Positions 27,064-36,700 of a stretch of DNA of 64,000 nucleotides are shown here, in pieces. A program made the translations under genes and the position numbers. The notes under the pieces are model-generated. The model did not search any database and was not told the origin of the DNA. It was given only the letters and a program-made list of their open reading frames with translations. The stretch's first letter is position 1; every line of letters begins with the position of its first letter. The DNA lies in assembly GCA_964542585.1 (NCBI GenBank), contig CAZIUI010000004.1:62001-126000 (forward strand), written 5' to 3'. The DNA is from CAYYUA01 sp964542585. Its GTDB lineage: Bacteria > Bacteroidota > Bacteroidia > CAILMK01 > CAYYUA01.

Positions 27064-27071
27064 TATATTTG
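27064..27071 (+). promoter_or_regulatory. Candidate -7 element of the DUF4783-nadC-ppa unit
   Basis: TATATTTG, exact match to TAnnTTTG, 24 nt before the ATG at 27096. A TTTG at 27030-27033 is too far (30 nt) to be a standard -33, so only the -7 element is supported. Confidence 0.45.
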
Positions 27072-27095
27072 TTAAAATATTTAAACCACTTTCTT

Positions 27096-27482
27096 ATGAA
27101 ACATCTTATTTTAATGCTGGTATGCAGTGGTTTAATATGTAGCTCGGCCAAAGCCGATGACATTTTAGAAGATATTGGATTGGCTTTAAAGGCTGGCAAC
27201 GCTAAGGAGGTCGCTAATTATTTCATCAGAGAGGTGGCTTTTAGCACACCATCATCAGATGGATCTTACAAACCAGCAAAAGCAGAAAATAAGCTGAGGA
27301 AGTTTTTTCAAGCCCATCCGCCTAAAGAATTTAATACCCTTCATAAAGGAGTGTCCAAAGCGAATTCAAAATACCTTATTGGTAAATTAAAGACCAAGGA
27401 GGGCACATTTCGAACTTACCTATTACTGTTAGAAGGTGGCAAGGGCAAACAACCTCGGATTAGTGAATTGGAGTTTGAATAA
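27096..27482 (+). CDS. DUF4783 secreted protein
   Basis: A 128-residue exported protein; the ATG at 27096 gives a signal peptide ending near SSAKAD, while the longer frame from 27069 begins inside the promoter. The mature part has a cystatin/NTF2-like pattern: IGLALKAGNAKEVANYF, then FRTYLLLLEGGKGKQPRISELEFE. This is DUF4783, which in Bacteroidota is very often found immediately before nadC, as here (41 nt). No biochemical function is known. Confidence 0.8.
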   Translation: MKHLILMLVCSGLICSSAKADDILEDIGLALKAGNAKEVANYFIREVAFSTPSSDGSYKPAKAENKLRKFFQAHPPKEFNTLHKGVSKANSKYLIGKLKTKEGTFRTYLLLLEGGKGKQPRISELEFE

Positions 27483-27523
27483 GGTAAAAAGGATTATGAT
27501 AAACCGGGACGGAGGTTCAATTC

Positions 27524-28402
27524 ATGAATAAATGGTCGTTAGAGCAATTTGTCAATACTTACCAGAAAGATTTCTTTCAGCAGCTTAACAAGCTCGTATG
27601 GAATGAAGATGTACAGGAAGGAGATCATACTACCTTAGCCACTATACCGAGAGATGCGGTTGGAAAAGCGAACCTCTATGCAAAAGATGAAGGGATGCTA
27701 GCGGGTTTGGAAGCCTGTAGATTCATTTTCTCCTATTTTGATGCTGATTTGAAATTCAGCACCCCACTTGAAGATGGTAAGTGGGTGAAAGATAAAGATC
27801 AGGTATTTACCGTAAAAGGATCAGTAAGAAGCATTCTAACAGCCGAAAGAACCGTGCTTAATTTAATTCAGCATCTAAGCGGCATTGCCACCAAAACTTA
27901 TGAGTGGTCTAAGCTTCTGGATGGATACGAAACCAAGCTATTGGATACTCGTAAAACTACACCTGGCCTTCGCATACTGGAAAAATGGGCTGTAGGGGTT
28001 GGAGGAGCTGTTAATCATCGTGTGGGGCTATATGATATGATCATGCTTAAAGACAACCATATTGATTATGCTGGAGGAATGGATGCTGCTATAAAGGCTG
28101 TTAAAAATTATCTAGCAAGTTATAACCTGGCCCTTCCTATTGTTGTGGAAGCCCGTTCGCTCGAGGAAGTTAAAACTGTTATAAATTATCATGGACTAAG
28201 CAGGATCTTACTAGATAACATGTCAATTACCGAAATGGCTAATGCCGTTTCAATCATTGGTAGCCATTGCCAAACCGAAGCATCAGGTGGTATTCTAGCT
28301 AACAACCTAAATGCTATTGCAGAAACGGGAGTCAATTATATTTCCACTAGCCAATTGAACAGGGAATTTAAACCCCTTGATCTTAGCTTAAAAATTGAAT
28401 AG
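27524..28402 (+). CDS. nadC: Nicotinate-nucleotide pyrophosphorylase (carboxylating)
   Basis: De novo NAD synthesis: quinolinate plus PRPP to nicotinate mononucleotide, CO2 and PPi. 292 residues with the QAPRTase signatures: TAERTVLNLIQHLSGIAT (about 107-124), LLDTRKTTPGLRILEKWAV, GGAVNHRVGLYDMIMLKDNHI, and VVEARSLEEV plus ILLDNMS in the barrel. The PPi it releases can be split by the pyrophosphatase encoded 29 nt downstream. Start ATG at 27524. Confidence 0.95.
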   Translation: MNKWSLEQFVNTYQKDFFQQLNKLVWNEDVQEGDHTTLATIPRDAVGKANLYAKDEGMLAGLEACRFIFSYFDADLKFSTPLEDGKWVKDKDQVFTVKGSVRSILTAERTVLNLIQHLSGIATKTYEWSKLLDGYETKLLDTRKTTPGLRILEKWAVGVGGAVNHRVGLYDMIMLKDNHIDYAGGMDAAIKAVKNYLASYNLALPIVVEARSLEEVKTVINYHGLSRILLDNMSITEMANAVSIIGSHCQTEASGGILANNLNAIAETGVNYISTSQLNREFKPLDLSLKIE

Positions 28403-28431
28403 AATATTTCTTTAAAGTAAACCTTGTTATA

Positions 28432-29133
28432 ATGAAAGAAGACATTTTTAGTCAGTTTTGGAGTTTACTAGCTCAACGCTACAGGTCCCATCCCTGGCAT
28501 GGTATTGAAATAGGGGAAGAAGCTCCTGAAGTTATCAACACCTTTATCGAGGTGGTTCAAACTGATACCGTAAAGTATGAAATAGACAAAGCTTCCGGTT
28601 ACCTGAAAGTCGACCGGCCTCAGAAATTTTCCAACATTGTTCCAGCACCGTATGGTTTTATTCCAAAGACCTTTTGTGATCAGCATGTTGCAAACTACAC
28701 GGAAACAAAAACCGGAAGAACCGAGATTGTAGGAGATGGCGACCCTTTAGATGTGCTCATCCTTACGGAACGGAATATCACGCATGGGGATGTCCTGGTG
28801 CCAGCTTTACCGATTGGCGGCCTTAGAATGATCGATGGGGGAGAGGCTGATGACAAAATTGTTGCAGTGTTAAAAGGGGATGAGGTCTATAAAGAAATGC
28901 AGGATATTAGTGATTGTCCTGAGAACTTAATTGAAAGGCTTAGGCACTACTTTCTCACTTACAAGGACATGCCCGGGCAAGGTCACCGTACCTGTGAAGT
29001 AACCCATATCTACCCTCGAGAGGAAGCGTATGAGGTTATACGGCGCAGCCAGCAGGATTACATGGAACATTATGGCAATATAGATCAGCAACTATTGGAT
29101 ACTGCAAGTCAGGCACTGAAAAAGACTTATTAA
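28432..29133 (+). CDS. ppa: Inorganic pyrophosphatase (family I)
   Basis: Hydrolyses PPi to drive biosynthesis. 233 residues, longer than E. coli Ppa (176) by N- and C-terminal extensions, as in other Bacteroidota. The metal-binding signature is D102-G-D104-P-L-D107-V-L-I. Upstream active-site elements are KYEIDKASGYLKVDRP and VPAPYGFIPKTFCD. The stop codon lies in a 12-bp perfect tandem repeat (29127-29150). Last gene of the plus-strand unit, followed by a strong bidirectional terminator. Confidence 0.94.
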   Translation: MKEDIFSQFWSLLAQRYRSHPWHGIEIGEEAPEVINTFIEVVQTDTVKYEIDKASGYLKVDRPQKFSNIVPAPYGFIPKTFCDQHVANYTETKTGRTEIVGDGDPLDVLILTERNITHGDVLVPALPIGGLRMIDGGEADDKIVAVLKGDEVYKEMQDISDCPENLIERLRHYFLTYKDMPGQGHRTCEVTHIYPREEAYEVIRRSQQDYMEHYGNIDQQLLDTASQALKKTY

Positions 29134-29150
29134 AAGGCTTATTAAAAGGC
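29127..29150 (+). repeat. 12-bp tandem duplication across the ppa stop codon
   Basis: TTATTAAAAGGC occurs twice in immediate succession (29127-29138, 29139-29150). Each copy holds a TAA in the ppa frame. The end of the second copy forms part of a 12-bp palindrome AAAAGGCCTTTT (29144-29155). Confidence 0.8.
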
Positions 29151-29183
29151 CTTTTCAATTATACCCCAACCAAATTAAGATCA

Positions 29184-29218
29184 AAAAAAAGGCTTGCCTA
29201 ACCGGCAAGCCTTTTTTT
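29184..29218. terminator. Bidirectional rho-independent terminator
   Basis: Perfect hairpin GGCTTGCC-TAACC-GGCAAGCC, with A-run before and T-run after (to 29218). It serves ppa on plus and the giant surface-protein gene on minus (which ends at 29246). Confidence 0.92.
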
Positions 29219-29245
29219 GATGCGTAGATGGTGATAGGATTGATC

Positions 29246-32200
29246 TTAACGAATAAGCGTAATGGTTCCCGAGAAGGTGTAATCCTCGCCATCCATGCCT
29301 GTGGCCTGGACTATGAAAGTATAAACACCACTGGGTGCTTTCTGACCCTCATAGGATCCATCCCACCCATGCTTTTCATAGTTGTCACTTTGGTAAACTT
29401 CTTCACCCCACCGGTTAAAGATCTGGATGTTAAAGCTTGTAAAATACCGTGCTTCTACCCGGTAGATATCGTTGTCTCCATCGCCATTGGGACTAAAAGC
29501 AGTTGGAGCATAGTTAATCACTGTAGGCCTTACCCTGACGTAATTATCCCGGGTTAAGGTATCAGCGCAACCAACATCGTTTGTAGTGGTTAGCTGAATA
29601 GTGAAGGCGCCGGTATCCGAGTAAGTATGGGATGGGTTTTCTAAGGTGCTACTATTGGCATCCCCTCGATCATCCTCACCAAACGACCATTGATAACTTA
29701 AAGGTTTATTATCGCCCTCAGTTAAGTTATTAAAGTTGATTTTAGGTGCATTGATGGTTGTTAATATGGGGTCAGCGCTAAAATCAACTTTTGGCTTCTC
29801 GGCCACCTCAATGAAGTTTTCCTTACTTATGGTAGCCGCACAGTTCTTTTCGGAGGTCACCTTCAGGGACACATTGTATTCACCGGGTTTACTGTAAACA
29901 GTTTGAGGGTTTTTGGCGTCTGTTTGAGTACCATTGCCTAATTGCCATTGGTACGAAGCGATTTTCCCGCCTTCAGATATGGTAGTTTTATTTTCAAATT
30001 CGACATTAAAGGGAGGGCAACCTTGTTTATCGGACCGGAAATTAGGTTTTGGCACGGGTTTAATGTTGATGGAAACTGAATCAAACCGATTTGGGCAGGC
30101 GCCATCATTCTTCGCTTCAGCAGTTATGACAAATTGTTCGGCCTCTTCTTGTTGATCATTAGGTGCGTAAGAAGCACTAACGGTTTTGTCATCAGAGCTG
30201 ATATTTGTAAAGCCTGCCAAATCCGAGCGGCCAAGGGCTTGCCAAATAGGAATACGGCTGGTATTGTCAAACTTGGCGGCTACTTCATAACTTGATCCTT
30301 TACACTTGCTGGTATCTGTTTGTAGGATAGAGACTTTTGGCTTTGGATCTACCGTTAAGGTGATGGTATCCTTGTTCAGACACCCGGTATTGGGATCTTT
30401 GTATTCGTACGCAAGTTTGTTATCTCCTTCCACACTGGCTTCTGGGTTAAAGATGTTGCCATTATCGATGGTAGCGGTATTATTAATGTCTACCCATTGA
30501 CCGCCCCCACCACTAGGAGTTCCTTCTAAGGCAACATCCGTTCTTGTTTCGCAGAAATTCGTCTCACCGGAAGCGGTAGCTGCTTTTACCTCCACGGTAT
30601 CCTTTACATTGATATTAATGGTATCTTCAACCGTGCAGGTACGGAAGGTTCGGGAACTTACTTTATACCTGGCCGTATAGTCACCCGGAGCATCCGGTGT
30701 ATTGAAGTTACCATTACTTACTTCATCCCCTTGCCATGTTCCATCGCTGGCAATATTGGTTAAAGGAAGGATTTTGTTGTTTATACAGATTTCCTGATCC
30801 CTAAAATCCGGTGTAGGAGATTGCTGGACAGTCACCTGTATGGTATCCGGGGCGGAGCATTGGTAGACAGGCTCTTTGTATGTGTAAACGATGGAATTAA
30901 CACCCGTAGGAACCTGACTACTTCCAGGATCATAGGTCAAAGATGACTGCTCATTGGCATCAGTAACTCCTTTACCGGTCCAGTCACCTGGAGGTGCTGC
31001 TGGTGTTCCGTTGAGGTTTAGTGGTTCATTGTGTGTACAAAGGATCGTATCAGTCCCGATGTTAACATTTGGTGCAGGCCGAATCATTAATTCAGCTGTA
31101 TCGACATTGCTACAGCGTGGATCGGGAGTTCCTCTTGGTTCTTTCCATTTAAAGCGCACTGAGTACTGGCCTTGTTGGACGTTCTCCGTATTGAAAGAGC
31201 CGTTGGAACTCAAAGAAGCAGCTGGCAAGTCATTGGAAACCCACTGGCCACCAAAAGACTTGTTAGGGTTAAGGGTATCACCGAGGTTTAAGCGACCTTG
31301 GTTGCTACAAATGTCAGCCATAGGGTCAATCTCAACTTCTGGTAATTGCTCAACTTCTACGGTAGTAGTAGCTGAGTCTTTACAGAATACGCCTTTTGTG
31401 GTTTCTTCGACTACCAGGGCATATTGGGTGGTACTGTCCGGTGATACTTTTATATTTTGAGAATTAAAGGTTTTTTGTGTTCTTAAATTGGTCCACGTGT
31501 ATTTCACGTTAGGTCCACCTGTATTATTAGCCCTTAAGATGCTTGTATCATCGGTACATATCTTAGGAGGAAATGGCTGGGGGTCAAGCTCTGGGTTAGT
31601 GGTAAGATTCAGGGTGTCATTTGATGCACAATTAAACGTATCAGAAGCTTCAAGGATATACCTACCTGAATCGGTTAATTCAACAGTGTCATTCTCACTA
31701 AACGTTGGGGAGCTCAAAGTTCTACGATGCCAATTGTAGTTGGCTTTTTGCTGCCCGCCATCTAAGTAGATCCACGGAGTATTACTGGTAGAGTCAGATG
31801 AAGTCACCAATTTAGGCGCTATAACTGCTGTATCATCTGCACAAATTCTTGGGTCAGACCCAAGGTCTAAATTGGGATTATCCCTAACGTCAATTTTAAC
31901 CCGATCAGTGAAAGAGCATATGGTGTCTTGAATAGTGACACTAATAGTGGTATCCTTGGTTAGGTTTTTAAAGGTTCTTGATCGCTTTCCTTTGACGCTG
32001 TCATACCATGTATAGCTAACCCGACCGTTGGTGTCTTTTGGCATGCCACCAAGGGTCACTCCTTCGCCTTTACAGATGGTGGTATCATTACCCAGGTCTA
32101 CTCTGAGGAAAGGAGGGACATTTACGGTATCCTGGTAAGTTCTTGTACATCCCTGAGCGGTAACATCTAGCTTAAAGGGATACTCACCTGGTTCTTCAAA

Positions 32201-33589
32201 GGTATGGTTAAAGGTTTGACGCCTGGATTTGAGTTTTGATGAAGAACTAGCCCAAAGATACTTGATGCCGGCACCCTTTAATGGTCGAGCACTAAATTGG
32301 TAAGTTCCACATCCTTTACTTTTAACCGTGATTTCAGCTTTTGGGGTTGGTTTAACCTGAATCTGAAAGGTCCTGGTGGCCCTGCCCGCCACCGGACAAT
32401 GATCATCTTTGGCTGTTACTGAGAAACGATAGGGAATGGGGCTAGCATCACCATCTCCGGGTGTCCAGGTTAACTCCCCGTTCTGGTATTGCCCTTTTGG
32501 ATTTGTAACAACAAAGCTGGGCGAACCCGGTAAGTTACCAGGCTTAAAACTTATATCAACCGAATCCTTTTGATCAGGATCGTTGGTACAAAAGGAAGTT
32601 TTGACTAGTTCACCTTCACAGACAGTTTTAAACTGGTTATCTGAGGGGCAATCCATACCCGTTATAGTTGGAGAGGCATTTTGCGGACAATTTCTCACGA
32701 AGAACTGGACGTCCCTACGAGTTTCCCCTATCTTAACCATATTGCCATTTATTTCGCGAAACTCTGTTACCTTAAAGGACATCACAGAACTCTGCTTCTT
32801 AGTGGGCGTAAAGCGGAGATCGCCTGTGTTATTATCCAAATGGAAACCAAAACCTCTTGGGACAAATGGCAGGGATGGTTTGGTTCCCTTATAATCCAGA
32901 GGAATATCTTTTGAATAATTATTATTGTAGCTCAAGGGGTTGCTTGGCCCACCTAGCGGATCAGCAAACGAATAACTTAAGGAGTCAACAAGTTTTCCGG
33001 TAGAGTCAGTATCACTATCCACTGCGCCTTGGGTATAAACTTGCTTTCGACCCTTACAAAGGATATCCGTAGGGGTTTCGCTGAAATCAGGTGAACTGTT
33101 TTGTGGTGCTTTACAGCGGTCAAACCATGATTCGGCATAGTATTGATCACCAGAAAGACCCGTTGTAATGCTGTTACTCCTGCAACATTCATCATAATGG
33201 AACCTAACCTTACAACAATTAGTATTTGAAAGATCTACCGTGTATTTTACTTCGAACTTTTCAATACCATAGCCAAAACCGCCACTGCCACACTCACTAT
33301 TGGAGTTATCACAAATAGGCGTTATATCATTACCATCTACGTATGAATTGGAGACTTCAGTGGGACTAGTACTGATGCTGCCACCACTGTCACAAGAAAC
33401 GCTTAGATCTGGCTTACTGAGGTCGATGCCGGTGCAATCCCGGTATACAGTAAGGGTGACTTCAAAACTGTCTTTACCTACATTTTCCCAAGTAATATCT
33501 GAGCCCATTACGTGAGTAGCTTTACTGCTAGTGGGCACTAATAGAAGTGCAAGGCTCAATATTAAAAGGGATTTGGATAAACTTGACAT
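29246..33589 (-). CDS. Giant T9SS-secreted cell-surface protein with PKD domains and gliding-motility-type C-terminus
   Basis: About 1447 residues from the ATG at 33589 (signal peptide SLLILSLALLLVPTSSKA; a longer frame starts at 33646). The mature protein begins THVMGSDITWENVGKDSF with Cys-rich beta domains. Many SprB/adhesin-like beta-sandwich repeats follow (each with 'VCxxD..L' and 'GxW.G.GV' features). Two PKD-type domains (PNFRSDKQGCPPFNVEF; YQWSFGEDDRGDANS) lie in the last 240 residues. The final ~85 residues are a type B T9SS sorting domain (YAPTAFSPNGDGDNDIYRV... IFNRWGEEVYQS... GTITLIR). Exported and attached to or released from the surface; function adhesive or structural by analogy only. 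Confidence 0.87.
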   Translation of the reverse strand: MSSLSKSLLILSLALLLVPTSSKATHVMGSDITWENVGKDSFEVTLTVYRDCTGIDLSKPDLSVSCDSGGSISTSPTEVSNSYVDGNDITPICDNSNSECGSGGFGYGIEKFEVKYTVDLSNTNCCKVRFHYDECCRSNSITTGLSGDQYYAESWFDRCKAPQNSSPDFSETPTDILCKGRKQVYTQGAVDSDTDSTGKLVDSLSYSFADPLGGPSNPLSYNNNYSKDIPLDYKGTKPSLPFVPRGFGFHLDNNTGDLRFTPTKKQSSVMSFKVTEFREINGNMVKIGETRRDVQFFVRNCPQNASPTITGMDCPSDNQFKTVCEGELVKTSFCTNDPDQKDSVDISFKPGNLPGSPSFVVTNPKGQYQNGELTWTPGDGDASPIPYRFSVTAKDDHCPVAGRATRTFQIQVKPTPKAEITVKSKGCGTYQFSARPLKGAGIKYLWASSSSKLKSRRQTFNHTFEEPGEYPFKLDVTAQGCTRTYQDTVNVPPFLRVDLGNDTTICKGEGVTLGGMPKDTNGRVSYTWYDSVKGKRSRTFKNLTKDTTISVTIQDTICSFTDRVKIDVRDNPNLDLGSDPRICADDTAVIAPKLVTSSDSTSNTPWIYLDGGQQKANYNWHRRTLSSPTFSENDTVELTDSGRYILEASDTFNCASNDTLNLTTNPELDPQPFPPKICTDDTSILRANNTGGPNVKYTWTNLRTQKTFNSQNIKVSPDSTTQYALVVEETTKGVFCKDSATTTVEVEQLPEVEIDPMADICSNQGRLNLGDTLNPNKSFGGQWVSNDLPAASLSSNGSFNTENVQQGQYSVRFKWKEPRGTPDPRCSNVDTAELMIRPAPNVNIGTDTILCTHNEPLNLNGTPAAPPGDWTGKGVTDANEQSSLTYDPGSSQVPTGVNSIVYTYKEPVYQCSAPDTIQVTVQQSPTPDFRDQEICINNKILPLTNIASDGTWQGDEVSNGNFNTPDAPGDYTARYKVSSRTFRTCTVEDTININVKDTVEVKAATASGETNFCETRTDVALEGTPSGGGGQWVDINNTATIDNGNIFNPEASVEGDNKLAYEYKDPNTGCLNKDTITLTVDPKPKVSILQTDTSKCKGSSYEVAAKFDNTSRIPIWQALGRSDLAGFTNISSDDKTVSASYAPNDQQEEAEQFVITAEAKNDGACPNRFDSVSINIKPVPKPNFRSDKQGCPPFNVEFENKTTISEGGKIASYQWQLGNGTQTDAKNPQTVYSKPGEYNVSLKVTSEKNCAATISKENFIEVAEKPKVDFSADPILTTINAPKINFNNLTEGDNKPLSYQWSFGEDDRGDANSSTLENPSHTYSDTGAFTIQLTTTNDVGCADTLTRDNYVRVRPTVINYAPTAFSPNGDGDNDIYRVEARYFTSFNIQIFNRWGEEVYQSDNYEKHGWDGSYEGQKAPSGVYTFIVQATGMDGEDYTFSGTITLIR

Positions 33590-33715
33590 GGTCAAAAACT
33601 TTTTGTTGTTATTTACTATACAGTTTTCAATTCTAAAGGTAACCACTTTATTAACTTAGATTTACGAAAATACAAATCGCGACTTATTTTGATTCGCATA
33701 CTTCGCTTAATCATG

Positions 33716-36700
33716 TCATCTAATTAACTTAAATGTACCTGAATAGGTTTGTTTTTCTCCTAAAGCTCCACGAATGGATAAAGCATACCAATAACTACCA
33801 CTTGGAAGCATCGAGCCTTGAAATTGGCCATTCCATCCGTGATCATTATAGCTGGAGGATTGGTACAATAAAGCACCGGAACGGCTAAAAATTTCTAAAT
33901 GAAAGTCGGTTATATTCTGTCCTTTTACGGTAAACTTATCGTTGTTCCCATCTCCATTAGGTGTAAAAGCACTGGGAATATAGACGATCGGCTTTCTTAA
34001 AACCTTAAAAGCTTCATCATTTACGGAGGTGTCAATACATCTTTTTTCAGTTTTTACCATGTGTTTGACCGTGTAGTTCCCCGTATTTAGCGGATTGTAG
34101 CTAATTTTTTGGCCTTTTATTTCAGCCAATGTTTTTTGGTCTTTCTTTACTTCCCATTTATGTAAATCGGCTGATCGGGGAGCTCCTTTTAGGTGGACTC
34201 TCTCAGGTAGATAGAGTTTTTGTTTATTAACTGTAAATCGAGCAGTTGGTTTCTCTAAAACCTGAAAATAGCCAGCATTCCAACTTGAATCCACGCAACC
34301 AAACTGATTGGAAGCTATAATTCCTAAATTATGAGTGCCTTTGCGGCCAAGGTTATAAAACAGGGACCTTTCACTGGAAAACTTATTATTGATCCGCCAC
34401 TGAATACTTTTTAGGGAATCTTTTGACTGAAGTTTTAGCCTCCCTTGCACAAATTCGCATGCCTTGCGAGTTCCCTTATGGATAATGGAAAAATCAGGTT
34501 TGGAACGTTTGATCAGTAAAATACTATCTGTGGAAGCTTCGCATCCTTTCTGCGGAAGCGCTTTGGTAATTAAAAACGTTGAATCAGGGAGCTGTAAGGG
34601 TTTTTGAATGTTAAGTTTAAAACTGTCCTTTCCTACAACCGGAAGGTGAGCATCGGTTGTTAAGGTGGGTTTAAAGTAGCTGGTGATATTGGTTTGATTT
34701 TTTAATAACCACTGATCCTTAAAAACCCTTTTTCCCGGGCAGATTGATAGTTTCGACCTTTTATAATCTATTACAGGATTGGAATTTATATGGACGGTAT
34801 CCGCAGTCCTGGAAAAGCATGATGTTTTTTTATGGGGATACTCATATGCTATCAAGTGGTGACCAGAACCGGCTTTGGATGGCTGAAATTCTTGTTCTTT
34901 ATTAACCCCGCGTCCATGCCAATTTCCCCCTGAGGGTTTAGCTTCCAGGGCTACTTTATCCTGGTTGGTACATAGCGGTTGCTGCTCAAAAGCTTGGACA
35001 TTGATCGCTAAAGGCTTTTCAGGAACAAGCTTAAAATCTACATTAGACGTTAAACGGCAATTCCCGTTTAAGTAATAATTTGCTGCATAAATACCGCTGT
35101 CTTGAGGCTTCCGTTGAATTTCGGATTTCTCAATGTCAAAATTATTGGCCTGCGTTTCCCAGTATCCCCCCTCGGGCATGTTAGAAAAAGATTCCGGGAT
35201 TAAACTATCGTAGGGGCATAACTCCTGTTGTGGGAACTTAAACTGTGCCTCTTGAAAAAGTGCAACTTCAAAAGTGTCATCATATGAACATCCCTGTTCA
35301 TCATCAGGAGTGAAGATTGCTTTAAGTTTATAAGTATCAACAGGGAGATCAGCCTTTGCAGGGGCAAATATTAGCCCCTGGTTAACGTTAAATAAGCCTC
35401 TTCCGGTCCAATTAAATGTTCCCTGCCCAGTTGTGGTTGGCAGTACCAAAGCCTTGTTTCGCTTGCAAATAGCCGTATCTGAAAATGCTTCAACTTTTCT
35501 AACAGGTTTTATGGTTATCGGAGTTTGCTTTGAAGTAGTGCATTTGTTTAGGCTATCAATTAACCGGTATTTAAGGTTGTGTGAGCCACTTTTTTCTTCA
35601 GGGGGCTTTAACCAACCTTTCTCAATCAATTCTTCATTTATAAACCATTCCCCATTACTGGGTTTTACAAACTTGTTTAAGTTAAGAGAATCCTTGTTGC
35701 CGCAAATAGCGGGGATTGGATCAAATTTAATGGCAGGAAACTCCCTGATGCGGATGGTATAGGACGTGGTATCTTTACAAACAGTCGAGCCCCCCTTTCC
35801 TTTCAGGGTTACCAGTAGTTTCACTTTTTTAGTAGAATTAAGACTCCGGCGGAAATTAGCCCCTTTAGTTATTAATTGACCTGACTTTTCCAGCCACTGG
35901 TAAATCAGGGTTTGGTTTTTACCAATATATGATGGCTTTTTTGCTTGGAGATTGACAGTGTCTCCGGCACAGTAAGTTGGAATTTGACCTTTTACTTCAG
36001 CTAAAGCACCTAAATCTAGTGTGCTTGTTGAAGATACTTGACATTCACCCGCAGAAATCCGGTGACGAAGTAAACGCTCTCCGGAGTTTTGCCAATCAAA
36101 TTTAAACTGCCTTTCATTTGATGCCTTATTACCTCCTAGCCACCACTGTTGCTTAAATGAAGATGGAAGCGTCTTTTCAGCTTTTGCGGTTATTGTTCGA
36201 CATTGTTCAACTTTGGTTTCAAAACTTGTTGAGGGTTCAGGTAGCACCTCTAAGTGGAGTTTCTTTCGGTCAGTACCATTAAACGGACAATGTTGATCCT
36301 TAACAGTTGCGTAAAAATCTAAGCCGACTCTTTGATTAATGGTATCGTCTGGTAACCACTTGAAAGTCCAGGCTGTTTTATTGTTAGCTAAAAACTGACG
36401 ATTCTTACTTAAAAGTTTTCCGGGTAATTTTTCCCAGTCAATGGAAGTGATTAAAGTATCCTGAATATTGGGATCTTCAGCGTGTAATTTTAGGAAGGCC
36501 GTATCTCCAGCACAGGTAATTAAACTATCGGAATAAGATGTATTGCTGCTGAATCCCTTTAAATCAGGGTTTTTGTTAGCCTTGCAGTTAATGGTCTTTA
36601 ATGCAAAATCTTGTGTTTGCGCGCCAATTAAGGAGCCATTTTGATAGCATTTAGCTTCGATAGCCACAGTAGTGCTTTGCTTACGGGTAGGAATGAAAGC

